Source: Salinisphaera sp. LB1 (GTDB lineage Bacteria > Pseudomonadota > Gammaproteobacteria > Nevskiales > Salinisphaeraceae). Taken from it: 64,000 nt of DNA. Position 1 is the first letter of the stretch; each line of letters starts with the position of its first letter. Shown here piece after piece: positions 44,566 through 54,122 of the stretch. The stretch covers positions 3,416,501-3,480,500 of the forward strand of contig NZ_CP029488.1 in the NCBI RefSeq assembly GCF_003177035.1, written 5' to 3'. The notes under the pieces are model-generated. The model was not told the origin of the DNA. It searched no databases and was given only the letters and a program-made list of their open reading frames with translations. A program made the translations under genes and the position numbers.

Positions 44566-47500
44566 ATGAGACCGTCACAGTCAGAGACGCCCGAACTCGT
44601 CGATAGCCGGCAAGCGATACGCGACTACTACCTCGCGGACGAACACACGGTGATTCACAAGATGATTGCGGGGGCTCAGTTGACGCCGGCCGAGCGTGAG
44701 GCCATTTCGGCCCGTGCGGCGGATCTGGTGCGCGGTGTCCGCAAGAACGCGCAGCCCACCATCATGGAGAAGTTCCTGGCGGAGTATGGGCTGACCACCA
44801 AGGAAGGCGTCGCGTTGATGTGTCTCGCCGAGGCGCTGCTGCGGGTGCCGGACAACACCACCATCAACGACCTGATCGAGGACAAGATCAGCTCCGGCGC
44901 CTGGGGCACGCACCGCGGCAAGGCGTCGTCTTCGCTGATCAATACCGCGACCGTTGCGTTGCTGATGACCAGCAATCTGCTCAAGGACGCCGAACACAAC
45001 AGCGTGGGAGATACGCTTCGCAGGCTGGTCAAGCGCTTCGGCGAGCCGGTGATCCGCACCGTCGCGGGCCAGGCGATGAAAGAGATGGGGCGCCAGTTCG
45101 TCCTGGGCCGGAATATCGACGAGGCACAGCGCGAAGCGAAGGAGTACATGGCCAAGGGCTACACCTACTCCTACGACATGCTGGGCGAAGCGGCGCGCAC
45201 CGACGACGACGCCAAACACTATTTCGAGTCCTATTCCAACGCGATCGACAGCATTGCAAAAGCCTGTAAAGGCGATGTGCGCAAGAATCCGGGCATTTCG
45301 GTCAAGCTGTCCGCCCTGCTCGCCCGCTACGAATACGGCAACAAAGAACGGGTGATGAACGAGCTTCTGCCCCGCGCCCGCGAGCTGGTAAAAAAAGCGG
45401 CGGCGGTCAATATGGGATTCAACATCGACGCCGAGGAACAAGACCGGCTCGACCTGTCTCTCGATGTGATCGAAGCCATCGTGTCGGATCCTGAACTGAA
45501 CGGTTGGGACGGCTTCGGCGTCGTGGTTCAGGCCTATGGCAAGCGTTCCGCCTTCGTCCTCGACTGGCTTTACGCCCTGGCGAAAAAATACGATCGGCGC
45601 TTCATGGTGCGTCTGGTCAAGGGGGCTTACTGGGATGCGGAAATCAAGCGCGCCCAGACCATGGGGCTGAACGGTTTTCCGGTATTCACCCGCAAGGCCT
45701 GCAGTGATGTGTCGTTCCTGTCGTGCGCGACCAAGCTGCTGAACATGACCGACCGCATCTATCCCCAGTTCGCCACCCACAATGCCCATTCGGTGTCCTC
45801 GATTCTTGAGTTGGCCAAGCGCAAGGGCGTGGATAACTACGAGTTCCAACGCCTGCATGGCATGGGCGAATCCCTGCACGACGAGGTGTTGAAAGTCAGT
45901 GGCGTACCTTGTCGTATTTATGCACCGGTCGGCCCGCACAAGCATCTGCTGGCATACCTGGTACGCCGCCTGCTGGAAAACGGGGCCAACAGCTCATTCG
46001 TCAACCAGATTGTCGATAAAAGCATTACGCCGGAAGAGATCGCCAAGGATCCGGTCGATGCCGTCAAGGCGATGGGAAACAACATTTCCAGCAAGGCGAT
46101 TGTTCACCCGTTCAAGCTGTTCGGGGCCCAGCGCCGCAATTCCAAGGGTTGGGATATCACCGACCCGGTTACGGTTAAAGAGATCGATGCCGGGCGCGAT
46201 GCCTATCGCGACCACCGCTGGCGCGGCGGCCCAGTCATTGCCGGTGAGGTATCGGGAACCGAGGTCCAGACCGTGCGCAACCCGGCGAATCCCGAAGACA
46301 CGGTGGGCCATGTCACGCAGGCCTCCGAGGCCGACGTAAACACCGCGATTGCCGCGGCCCAGAAAGGTTTCAAAGCCTGGTCTGCACGCCCCGCCGAGGA
46401 GCGGGCGCAGTGCCTGCGCAAAGTCGCGGACCTGTACGAGGCCAACGCCCACGAGCTGTTCGCGCTGGCGACCCGGGAGGCCGGCAAATCCCTGCTGGAC
46501 GGCATTGCCGAGATCCGCGAGGCCGTGGATTTCGCCCTGTACTATGCCAATGAAGGCGTGCGCTACCGGGACAGCGGTCACGCGCGCGGCGTCATGGTGT
46601 GTATTTCCCCATGGAACTTCCCGCTGGCCATCTTCACCGGCCAGATCATGGCCAATCTGGTGGCCGGGAACGCGGTTCTGGCCAAGCCGGCCGAACAGAC
46701 CTCGCTACTGGCCGCGCGCGCCGTGGCGTTGATGCACGAGGCCGGAATTCCCGAAGACGTGATTCAACTGCTGCCGGGCAGCGGTGCCACCGTGGGTGGG
46801 GCGCTGACATCCGACGCCCGCGTCTCCGGGGTCTGCTTCACGGGATCGACGGCAACGGCGCAGCGAATCAACAAGGTGATGGCGGAAAACCTGGCGCCGG
46901 ACGCCCCGCTGGTGGCGGAAACCGGCGGGCTGAACGCCATGATTGTCGATTCGACCGCCCTCCCCGAACAGGTCGTGCGCGATGTGCTGGCCTCCTCCTT
47001 CCAGAGCGCGGGGCAGCGTTGTTCCGCGCTTCGTATGCTGTATGTGCAGAAAGACATTGCGGATAACCTGCTGGAAATGCTCTACGGCGCGATGGATGAG
47101 CTGGGTATCGGCGATCCCTGGCTGCTGTCGACCGATGTCGGCCCGGTGATCGACGAAGCCGCGCGCAAGAAAATCGCCGATCACTGCGCCAACTTCGAGG
47201 CCAAGGGCCGGTTGCTCAAGAAAGTACCGGCCCCCGGAAACGGGACGTTTGTGTCGCCGGCCGTAATCAAGGTCAGCGGCATCGAGGAACTCGAAGAGGA
47301 AGTGTTCGGGCCGGTACTGCATGTGGCCACGTTTGCCGCCAAGGATATCGATAAGGTCGTGGATGCGGTCAATGCGAAGGGCTATGGCCTGACGTTCGGC
47401 ATCCATACGCGCGTGGACCGCCGTGTCGAGCGCATTTCAAGTCGCATCAAGGTGGGCAACGTCTACGTCAACCGCAATCAGATCGGGGCGATCGTCGGCT

Positions 47501-48195
47501 CCCAGCCGTTCGGCGGCGAAGGCCTGTCGGGCACCGGGCCGAAAGCGGGCGGGCCACAATACGTCCGCCGCTTCATGCAGGGCGAGACGATCGAGGTAGC
47601 CGCCGATTCCGGCGGCAAAAAGATCGAGGCAAAGGAACTGCAAGGCCTGGTCGACAAGCTTGATTCGCTCACGGCGCCCAACCCGGGGGCGCGTATCGAG
47701 GCATTGACGCCGATCTTTGGCCATGTGCCGGCGCCGCTGGATGCCCAGGATGAACAAATGCCCGGGCCGACCGGTGAACTCAACCGTCTGTCGCATCACG
47801 CCCGCGGCGTTGTGTTGTGTCTTGGCCCGGATCGGAACACCGCACTCGAACAGGCGGCGACGGCATTGTCACAGGGCAATAAGGTGGCCGTGATCGCCCC
47901 GGGCGTGGACGAACAGGTTGGCAAGGCTGCTAAAGCGGGCCTGCCGATCGTCGGCATGGCCGGACAGCTGGCGCCGGAGGCGCTGGTCGACGCGCAGGGT
48001 TTTCAGGCGGTCGTGAGCTGCGCCCAGAGTCCGGTGCTGCGCGAATACCGCGTCGCGCTCGCCAGGCGCGATGGCGCATTGCTGCCGTTGATCACGGAAC
48101 ATATCCTGGATCAGCGGTTCGTCATCGAGCGTCATTTATGTGTGGACACGACGGCCGCCGGCGGTAACGCCAGTCTGATTGCCGCGTCCGAATAA
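44566..48195 (+). CDS. putA: Bifunctional proline dehydrogenase / P5C dehydrogenase, PutA without RHH domain
   Basis: Two-step proline oxidation to glutamate by one polypeptide of about 1209 aa. ATG 44566 follows a GAGGG ribosome site. The PRODH barrel shows RLVKGAYWDAEIKRAQ and YPQFATHNAHSVSSI. The P5CDH half has SPWNFPLAIFTGQ, ETGGLNAM (general base) and SAGQRCSALRM with the catalytic Cys. A C-terminal domain of about 180 aa resembles the type-B tail. The N-terminal ribbon-helix-helix of the E. coli enzyme is missing, so this PutA is unlikely to repress its own gene. Confidence 0.95.
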   Translation: MRPSQSETPELVDSRQAIRDYYLADEHTVIHKMIAGAQLTPAEREAISARAADLVRGVRKNAQPTIMEKFLAEYGLTTKEGVALMCLAEALLRVPDNTTINDLIEDKISSGAWGTHRGKASSSLINTATVALLMTSNLLKDAEHNSVGDTLRRLVKRFGEPVIRTVAGQAMKEMGRQFVLGRNIDEAQREAKEYMAKGYTYSYDMLGEAARTDDDAKHYFESYSNAIDSIAKACKGDVRKNPGISVKLSALLARYEYGNKERVMNELLPRARELVKKAAAVNMGFNIDAEEQDRLDLSLDVIEAIVSDPELNGWDGFGVVVQAYGKRSAFVLDWLYALAKKYDRRFMVRLVKGAYWDAEIKRAQTMGLNGFPVFTRKACSDVSFLSCATKLLNMTDRIYPQFATHNAHSVSSILELAKRKGVDNYEFQRLHGMGESLHDEVLKVSGVPCRIYAPVGPHKHLLAYLVRRLLENGANSSFVNQIVDKSITPEEIAKDPVDAVKAMGNNISSKAIVHPFKLFGAQRRNSKGWDITDPVTVKEIDAGRDAYRDHRWRGGPVIAGEVSGTEVQTVRNPANPEDTVGHVTQASEADVNTAIAAAQKGFKAWSARPAEERAQCLRKVADLYEANAHELFALATREAGKSLLDGIAEIREAVDFALYYANEGVRYRDSGHARGVMVCISPWNFPLAIFTGQIMANLVAGNAVLAKPAEQTSLLAARAVALMHEAGIPEDVIQLLPGSGATVGGALTSDARVSGVCFTGSTATAQRINKVMAENLAPDAPLVAETGGLNAMIVDSTALPEQVVRDVLASSFQSAGQRCSALRMLYVQKDIADNLLEMLYGAMDELGIGDPWLLSTDVGPVIDEAARKKIADHCANFEAKGRLLKKVPAPGNGTFVSPAVIKVSGIEELEEEVFGPVLHVATFAAKDIDKVVDAVNAKGYGLTFGIHTRVDRRVERISSRIKVGNVYVNRNQIGAIVGSQPFGGEGLSGTGPKAGGPQYVRRFMQGETIEVAADSGGKKIEAKELQGLVDKLDSLTAPNPGARIEALTPIFGHVPAPLDAQDEQMPGPTGELNRLSHHARGVVLCLGPDRNTALEQAATALSQGNKVAVIAPGVDEQVGKAAKAGLPIVGMAGQLAPEALVDAQGFQAVVSCAQSPVLREYRVALARRDGALLPLITEHILDQRFVIERHLCVDTTAAGGNASLIAASE

Positions 48196-48387
48196 GGACA
48201 GGACGGTGTCAGCCGACACGCATACCAGCCACGCCATTCCGGGCACGCAGTTCCGGATCGATCGGCCGGTTTCCACGTCTACCGTGGGCGTTCGGCTTGT
48301 TGCCGTCGCCCAGGTCAATTTACGGAACTCAAGGGTGCGCGCCCGTCCGGTCTGCCGGAACCACTGCGAATCAAATACGGTAGCGTC

Positions 48388-51171
48388 ATGACAATAAAGA
48401 CTCGAACCGAAGCGCCGCACACCGCGCTGGGCTTTTATCACAAGATTTCGCATCTGCGTTCCGATACCTGGAACGCGTTGACGCACGATCTGGCCGATGT
48501 CTTGCGCTCGGACAAGCCGCGTCAGACGCGCAGGCTGGTCAAGGCGATCGGCATCAAGCTGACGCGGCTCGAGATCATCGAGGATTATCACGCCTTTCCT
48601 TCCAGCGAAGACTTTCGCCATCTGTGGTCGCTTTTCAACGAGCGGCAATACGCCCAGCTCGACAAGGTGGTCAACCGTCTTGTGCGCGCACTGGTCAGCG
48701 AGTCGTATCGGCGCCGGCCGATCGACCTGAGCGATACCGACGCCGAGGATATCGAGAACCACGACGCCCTGGCCCGTTTCCGGCGCGGCCACCCCGGGTT
48801 CAACTCATCGGCCCAGCCCTACTTCGAAGTGCTGCTTGTCGACAATCTGTCGGCCGATGAGGACGAGGTGGTGCGGGACGCCTTCTACCGCATGCGCCGT
48901 GAGGAAGATCGGTTTGTCTATGACGTGGTCACGGTACGCAGCTTCGAGGATGCGCTGATCGCCGTATTGATCAACCCCAATATTCAGGCGTGCCTGATCC
49001 GCTACGAGTTTCCCTACAAGTCGAAATACAACCTCAGCGCCATTCGGCGGACGCTGGAAGGCCTGTCGGAAATGGATCTGGAAAACCAGCCGGCCTCCGA
49101 GCGCAGCATCCAACTGGGCGCCATGATCCACCAGCTGCGTCCGGAAATCGATCAGTTCCTGGTGACCAATGGCGAAGTGGAGTCCACTGCCAGCCGCGAT
49201 ATCGATTACTTCACCCGTATCTTCTATCGCGAAACCGACTACATCGAGCAGCACCACACCATCCTGCGGGCGATCGACAACCGCTATCGCACGCCGTTCT
49301 TCGATGCCCTGCGGGAATACAGCCGCAAGCCCACCGGCGTTTTTCATGCCATGCCCATCTCGCGAGGCAAGTCGATCACCCGGTCCCACTGGGCCGGTCA
49401 GATGATCGACTTCTACGGCATCAACATCTTTCTGGCGGAAACATCGGCCACCTCGGGCGGGCTCGACTCCCTGCTGCAACCCTACGGGCCCATCAAGCGG
49501 GCACAGGAATACGCCGCACGCGCCTTCGGCGCGCGCGAGAGCTTCTTCGTCACCAACGGCACCTCCACGGCAAACAAGATCGTGGTGCAGGCGCTGGTCA
49601 AGCCCGGCGATGTCGTACTGGTGGACCGTGATTGCCACAAGTCGCATCACTATGGCCTGGTGCTGACCGGCGCCTACGCGAGCTATCTGGATTCCTATCC
49701 GCTCGACGATTACTCGATGTACGGTGCGGTCCCGCTGAAGACGATCAAGAAGACGCTGCTGGAATACAAGCGCGCAGGTCGGCTCGACCAGGTCAAGATG
49801 CTGCTGCTGACCAACTGCACCTTCGATGGCATCGTCTACGACACGCGACGCGTGATGGAAGAGTGTCTGGCCATCAAGCCCGACCTCATGTTCCTCTGGG
49901 ACGAGGCGTGGTTTGCCTTTGCCACGTTCAACCCGACCTATCGCCCCCGCACGGCCATGAACGCCGCCGACACCCTGCGCGATCGTTATCGCAGCACCGC
50001 CTATCGCCGAGAATATGCCGCGTGGAAAGCACGCTTCGACGCGCTCGACCCGGATGATGACGCAACCTGGCTCGATCAACGTTTGCGACCGGATCCGGAT
50101 CAGGTGCGCATTCGGGTCTATGCAACCCACTCCACCCACAAGACGCTGACCTCACTGCGTCAGGGTTCGATGATCCATATCTACGATCAGGACTTTCGCC
50201 AGAAGGTGGAATCCACCTTCCACGAAGCCTACATGACGCATACGTCGACCTCGCCGAACTACCAGATTCTGGCGTCGCTCGACGTGGGACGCATGCAGGC
50301 CGAGATGGAAGGCTTCGAACTGGTCAATTCGCAGATCGAAACGGCACTGTCGCTACGCGAGCAGTTATACAACCATCCCCTGCTCAAGAAGTATTTCCAG
50401 GTCCTCAAGAACGGCGACATGATTCCGGCCGAATATCGCCAGTCGGGCGTGCACACCTTCTACGATCATCATCGGGGCTGGCATCAGATGGAGGAGGCCT
50501 GGGCGCAGGACGAGTTCGTCGTCGACCCGACCCGGGTGACCATCGCGATCGGCAATACCGGGGTTGACGGCGACCAGTTCCGGACCGATTACCTGATGAA
50601 CCAGTTCGGCATCCAGATCAACAAGACCTCGCGCAATACCGTGCTGTTCATGACCAACATCGGGACTTCGCGCAGCTCGATCGCCTACCTGATCGATGTC
50701 CTCATCCGGCTGGCCAAGGATTTCGAGCGCCGCTGGGAAGACAGTGGCCGCAGCGAACGCAAGGTTATCGAGCACCGGATCCACTCATTGACCCGCGAAC
50801 TGCCCCCGTTGCCCGATTTCAGTCGCTTTCACGACGCGTTCCGCCCCTGGCCGGACAGCGCGACGCCCGAGGGCGACATCCGGCGCGCCTATTTTCTGAG
50901 CTATGACGACGACAATACCGATTATCTACGCTTCGACAATGGCGCCCTGCAGCGCGATTTGCAGGCAGGCCGAGAAGTCGTTTCGGCCAGTTTTGTCATT
51001 CCCTATCCGCCGGGTTTTCCGGTACTCGTCCCGGGCCAGGTAATCAGCCAGGAAATCATCGATTTCCTGACCGCGCTGGATGTCAAGGAAGTGCACGGCT
51101 ACCGGCCCGAGCTGGGCCTGCTGATCTTCAACGAGCAGGCGCTCGCGCGCGCCGCGGAGCATCCAGCATGA
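48388..51171 (+). CDS. Large PLP-dependent Orn/Lys/Arg-family decarboxylase
   Basis: About 927 aa, some 180-210 residues longer than the usual 715-750 aa inducible decarboxylases. The first 330 residues hold an unusual, acidic N-terminal region containing a wing-like part (YFEVLLVDNLSADEDEVV). The PLP domain starts near 345 (SHWAGQMIDFYGINIFLAET). The FVTNGTSTANKIV and DRDCHKSHHYGL motifs are present. The PLP lysine is K585 in THSTHKTLTSLRQGS. It ends with the typical C-terminal domain (GFPVLVPGQVIS). Substrate (lysine, ornithine or arginine) is not resolved. First gene in a row of four co-directional genes. Confidence 0.9.
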   Translation: MTIKTRTEAPHTALGFYHKISHLRSDTWNALTHDLADVLRSDKPRQTRRLVKAIGIKLTRLEIIEDYHAFPSSEDFRHLWSLFNERQYAQLDKVVNRLVRALVSESYRRRPIDLSDTDAEDIENHDALARFRRGHPGFNSSAQPYFEVLLVDNLSADEDEVVRDAFYRMRREEDRFVYDVVTVRSFEDALIAVLINPNIQACLIRYEFPYKSKYNLSAIRRTLEGLSEMDLENQPASERSIQLGAMIHQLRPEIDQFLVTNGEVESTASRDIDYFTRIFYRETDYIEQHHTILRAIDNRYRTPFFDALREYSRKPTGVFHAMPISRGKSITRSHWAGQMIDFYGINIFLAETSATSGGLDSLLQPYGPIKRAQEYAARAFGARESFFVTNGTSTANKIVVQALVKPGDVVLVDRDCHKSHHYGLVLTGAYASYLDSYPLDDYSMYGAVPLKTIKKTLLEYKRAGRLDQVKMLLLTNCTFDGIVYDTRRVMEECLAIKPDLMFLWDEAWFAFATFNPTYRPRTAMNAADTLRDRYRSTAYRREYAAWKARFDALDPDDDATWLDQRLRPDPDQVRIRVYATHSTHKTLTSLRQGSMIHIYDQDFRQKVESTFHEAYMTHTSTSPNYQILASLDVGRMQAEMEGFELVNSQIETALSLREQLYNHPLLKKYFQVLKNGDMIPAEYRQSGVHTFYDHHRGWHQMEEAWAQDEFVVDPTRVTIAIGNTGVDGDQFRTDYLMNQFGIQINKTSRNTVLFMTNIGTSRSSIAYLIDVLIRLAKDFERRWEDSGRSERKVIEHRIHSLTRELPPLPDFSRFHDAFRPWPDSATPEGDIRRAYFLSYDDDNTDYLRFDNGALQRDLQAGREVVSASFVIPYPPGFPVLVPGQVISQEIIDFLTALDVKEVHGYRPELGLLIFNEQALARAAEHPA

Positions 51172-51426
51172 GAGAAGACGACAGACGACCCGCTGTCGAG
51201 GCGCGCCGGCATCAGGTTGCGCCGTGACAGGCGCGCGGCACTCGGCTTGCTTGTCCGGCACAACTATTTTCGCCGCCCCGGGGGCGGCGTGTCGGGCGAT
51301 GTTTGCAGCACTTGGAGCCCTCGGCACGCGAGGCGGTCGCGTGATTGAGGCGCCGATTCGGGACGTGACCCACACTCTTGGTTTACCCTTCAGATTATCA
51401 ACCGAACTTTTTAAAAGAAGAGGCAT

Positions 51427-52377
51427 ATGACGCCATTCGCCATTGCAGGCATTCAGATGTACGTCTCGGCAACGCAGAGCAACGTCGAGGGCATGAAAAA
51501 TCGCATCGACGCGCTCATGGCGGTTTATCCGTGGGTGCAGATGGTGACGTTCAGCGAGCTTGCCGCCTGCGGCCCGCTGCCGTCGAAAGCGCAGGCCCTG
51601 CCCGGCTCGGCGGAAACCGCGCTGGCCGAAGCCGCCGCCAAGCACCAGATCTGGCTGGTGACCGGCTCGATGTTCGAACGGGCCGACGACGGCCTCATCT
51701 ACAACACGGCGTCAGTCATCGACCCGACCGGCAATGTCGTCGGTCGCTATCGAAAGATGTTCGTGTTCGAGCCCTACGAACAGGGCATCACGCCGGGCAA
51801 CGAGTTCTTCGTATTCGACGTGCCCGAGGTGGGCCGCTTCGGCATGACGATCTGCTATGACACCTGGTTTCCGGAAGTCACTCGGACACTGGTCAGCATG
51901 GGGGCCGAGGTAATTCTACGCCCGACGCTGACCTCATCCATCGACCGCGATGTAGAGCTTTCGATCACGCGTGCCAACGCCGCAGTCAATCAGTGTTACC
52001 TGTTCGATATCAACGGTCTCGGCGCCGGTGGCTATGGACGCTCCATCGTATGCAGCCCGCACGGCCAGGTGCTTCATCAAGCCGGCAGCAGTGAGGAATT
52101 CATCCCGCTGGAAATCGACTTCGATACCGTACGCCGATCGCGCGAACGAGGTTTGCTGAGCCTTGGGCAACCCTTGAAGAGTTTCCGCGACAAACCGGTC
52201 GAATTCGCGATTTATCAGGCGGGCGCGCAATCGCCCTATCTTGACTCACTGGGGCCACTGAAAAAGCCTGAGCGCATATGTATAAATGCCGGTTCAGAAG
52301 CATCCGATGGCGCGTCATCAGGCGCCTATTCCAGCGTCGTATCCGATACCGATACGCCGCCAAACGACAATCCATAA
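51427..52377 (+). CDS. Carbon-nitrogen hydrolase (nitrilase superfamily)
   Basis: Cytoplasmic amidase or nitrilase-type enzyme of 316 aa. The catalytic triad is clear: E44 (TFSELAACG), K110 (GRYRKMFVFE) and C143 (MTICYDTWFPE). Sequence beyond it (GAEVILRPTLTSSIDRD, then RANAAVNQCYLFDINGLG) fits amidases acting on small amides more than true nitrilases. Ribosome site AGAAGAGG precedes ATG 51427. The tail after residue 280 is Ser/Ala/Asp-rich. In the neighbourhood of an amine-forming decarboxylase it might hydrolyse an N-carbamoyl or amide derivative; that is an inference. Confidence 0.9.
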   Translation: MTPFAIAGIQMYVSATQSNVEGMKNRIDALMAVYPWVQMVTFSELAACGPLPSKAQALPGSAETALAEAAAKHQIWLVTGSMFERADDGLIYNTASVIDPTGNVVGRYRKMFVFEPYEQGITPGNEFFVFDVPEVGRFGMTICYDTWFPEVTRTLVSMGAEVILRPTLTSSIDRDVELSITRANAAVNQCYLFDINGLGAGGYGRSIVCSPHGQVLHQAGSSEEFIPLEIDFDTVRRSRERGLLSLGQPLKSFRDKPVEFAIYQAGAQSPYLDSLGPLKKPERICINAGSEASDGASSGAYSSVVSDTDTPPNDNP

Positions 52378-52391
52378 CCAGGGAGACAGCC

Positions 52392-53894
52392 ATGGAGAAT
52401 CAGAACACCGCGCCCGTCCAGTCGACTCGGACGCTCCACGGCCTGTCCGATATCCGGCGGTTCTTCCGGCGCAACGACACGCCGATCTATTTCATCAGCG
52501 CGACGAACTTCAACCTGCTGGGCGCGGATGAATGGGTGCATCACTTCAAGTACATCAATTACATCGATTGCTTCGACGGCCAGCACCCGAATCTGTTCGT
52601 GCCGCCGGAAATCGCGCATACCGAATTCCAGAGCATCGAGGACATCAACAACTATCTGCTCGAACACAAGGCCGTGGCCGATTACGTCCGCAGTCGCGGG
52701 CCCGGAAAGGCGCTGTTCCTGATGTTCGACGAAAACACCGAGAGACTCGCCCGCGAACTGGATCTGGAAGTCTGCCTGCCGCCGGCCAGTCTGCGCCAGC
52801 ATCTGGACGACAAGCTGGTGACCACACGAATTGCCGAAGCTGCAGGTATCGACTGCGTTCCCAACGTGATGGCCGCCGTGAGCTCCTATGAAGACCTGCG
52901 TCGGCTTGCCGCGGACCTGGGGCCGGATCTCGTGGTGCAGACTGCATTCGGCGACTCGGGTCACACCACTTTCATGATCTCCGATGAGGAAGACTGGGCC
53001 GAGCATGCCGACGAGATCGTCGGCGCCGGCGACGTCAAGATCATGAAACGCATCAAGCCCCGCGGCACCGCCGTCGAGGCCTGTGTCACGCGGCACGGCA
53101 CGATCGTGGCCCCGATCATGACCGAGCTGGTCGGCTTTCCCGAGCTCACGCCCTATGAAGGGGGCTGGTGCGGTAACGAGATATTTGCCAACGCCTTCAA
53201 TGCGGATCTGCGTGATCAGGCGCGCGACGCCACCCTGGCGATGGGCGAATGCCTCAGGCGCGAGGGCTATCTCGGCTATTTCGAGCTGGACTTCCTGATC
53301 GATCGCGATACCGACAAGCTCTATCTCGGCGAGATGAACCCGCGCATCACGGGTGCCAGCTCCATTACCAACCACGCCGCATTTTCGTTGTCGGACATGC
53401 CGTTGTTCATGTTTCATCTGCTGGAGTGGATGGACGTGGATTACACACTCGACGTCGATGAAATCAATCGGCGCTGGGCCGAGCCGGACAACATCGACTC
53501 CTGGGGCCAATTGGTGCTCAAGCACACGGCGGATGCGGTCGGCGTCATCACCCAGGCACCGCCGACCGGCATCTGGCGCATGGATGCAGACGGCCAAATC
53601 AGCTTCTCACGCTATGACACCCATCGTTACCATGTGGAAAGCGAGGCCGAGGCCTTGTTCGTGCGCATCGCCGGTGTCGGCGACTACTGGTACGAAGGCG
53701 CGGATCTGGGCATACTGGTCACACGTGGACGTCTGATGAATGACGATTTCGAGCTCAACCGGCGCGCACGTGCCTGGATTGACGGGATCAAGTCGCATTT
53801 CCAGGCCTCGGCTGCCAGCGCCGAGAACCAGGGGCACCTCGCGCCGAGTGCCTTGAAAGCTCATCCGGTACCGGGCTCTTTCAAGCTGTTGTAG
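52392..53894 (+). CDS. ATP-grasp ligase (biotin-carboxylase-like)
   Basis: Protein of about 500 aa with an ATP-grasp fold. ATG 52392 has GGGAGA upstream and lies 14 bp after the nitrilase stop. ATP-binding features are DDKLVTTRIAEAAGI (lid helix), VVQTAFGDSGHTTFMIS, and GYFELDFLIDRDTDKLYLGE followed by MNPRITGASS, which carries the metal ligands. It lacks the biotin-carboxylase core lengths and the carboxyltransferase partner, so it more likely ligates a carboxylate to an amine. The last 40 residues are Ala/Ser/Pro-rich. Third gene of the four-gene row. Confidence 0.82.
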   Translation: MENQNTAPVQSTRTLHGLSDIRRFFRRNDTPIYFISATNFNLLGADEWVHHFKYINYIDCFDGQHPNLFVPPEIAHTEFQSIEDINNYLLEHKAVADYVRSRGPGKALFLMFDENTERLARELDLEVCLPPASLRQHLDDKLVTTRIAEAAGIDCVPNVMAAVSSYEDLRRLAADLGPDLVVQTAFGDSGHTTFMISDEEDWAEHADEIVGAGDVKIMKRIKPRGTAVEACVTRHGTIVAPIMTELVGFPELTPYEGGWCGNEIFANAFNADLRDQARDATLAMGECLRREGYLGYFELDFLIDRDTDKLYLGEMNPRITGASSITNHAAFSLSDMPLFMFHLLEWMDVDYTLDVDEINRRWAEPDNIDSWGQLVLKHTADAVGVITQAPPTGIWRMDADGQISFSRYDTHRYHVESEAEALFVRIAGVGDYWYEGADLGILVTRGRLMNDDFELNRRARAWIDGIKSHFQASAASAENQGHLAPSALKAHPVPGSFKLL

Positions 53895-53934
53895 AGGCGC
53901 CTGCCCTGCCCGGCGACGGGGCGCGAACCGGGTG

Positions 53935-53978
53935 AAAAAAGACGCGACGGGCTTATCCGATCGACCGGGCCCGTCGCG
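53935..53978 (-). terminator. Terminator-like hairpin oriented on the minus strand
   Basis: Stem CGCGACGGGC / GCCCGTCGCG (53943-53952 with 53969-53978) with a 16-nt loop. On the minus strand it is followed by TCTTTTTT (complement of six A at 53935-53940). No minus-strand gene ends here; it lies between two plus-strand genes. Confidence 0.6.
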
Positions 53979-54122
53979 CCAATGCATTGCTTCGCCCCGA
54001 ACGCCCCACCGAGAGTCGGCCACGTTATGCCAGGACGAGGCATCACGTGCCGGCGTGGCGCGTCTTCCCCCATTCACCACGGCCGATGCAACCCGTGGCA
54101 GGTCCGAACAGAGGTTACCGGG

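Noticed and set aside
52392-53894. Biotin carboxylase subunit of acetyl-CoA carboxylase
   Set aside because: There is no adjacent biotin carrier or carboxyltransferase gene, and the order and length of motifs fit a general ATP-grasp ligase better.
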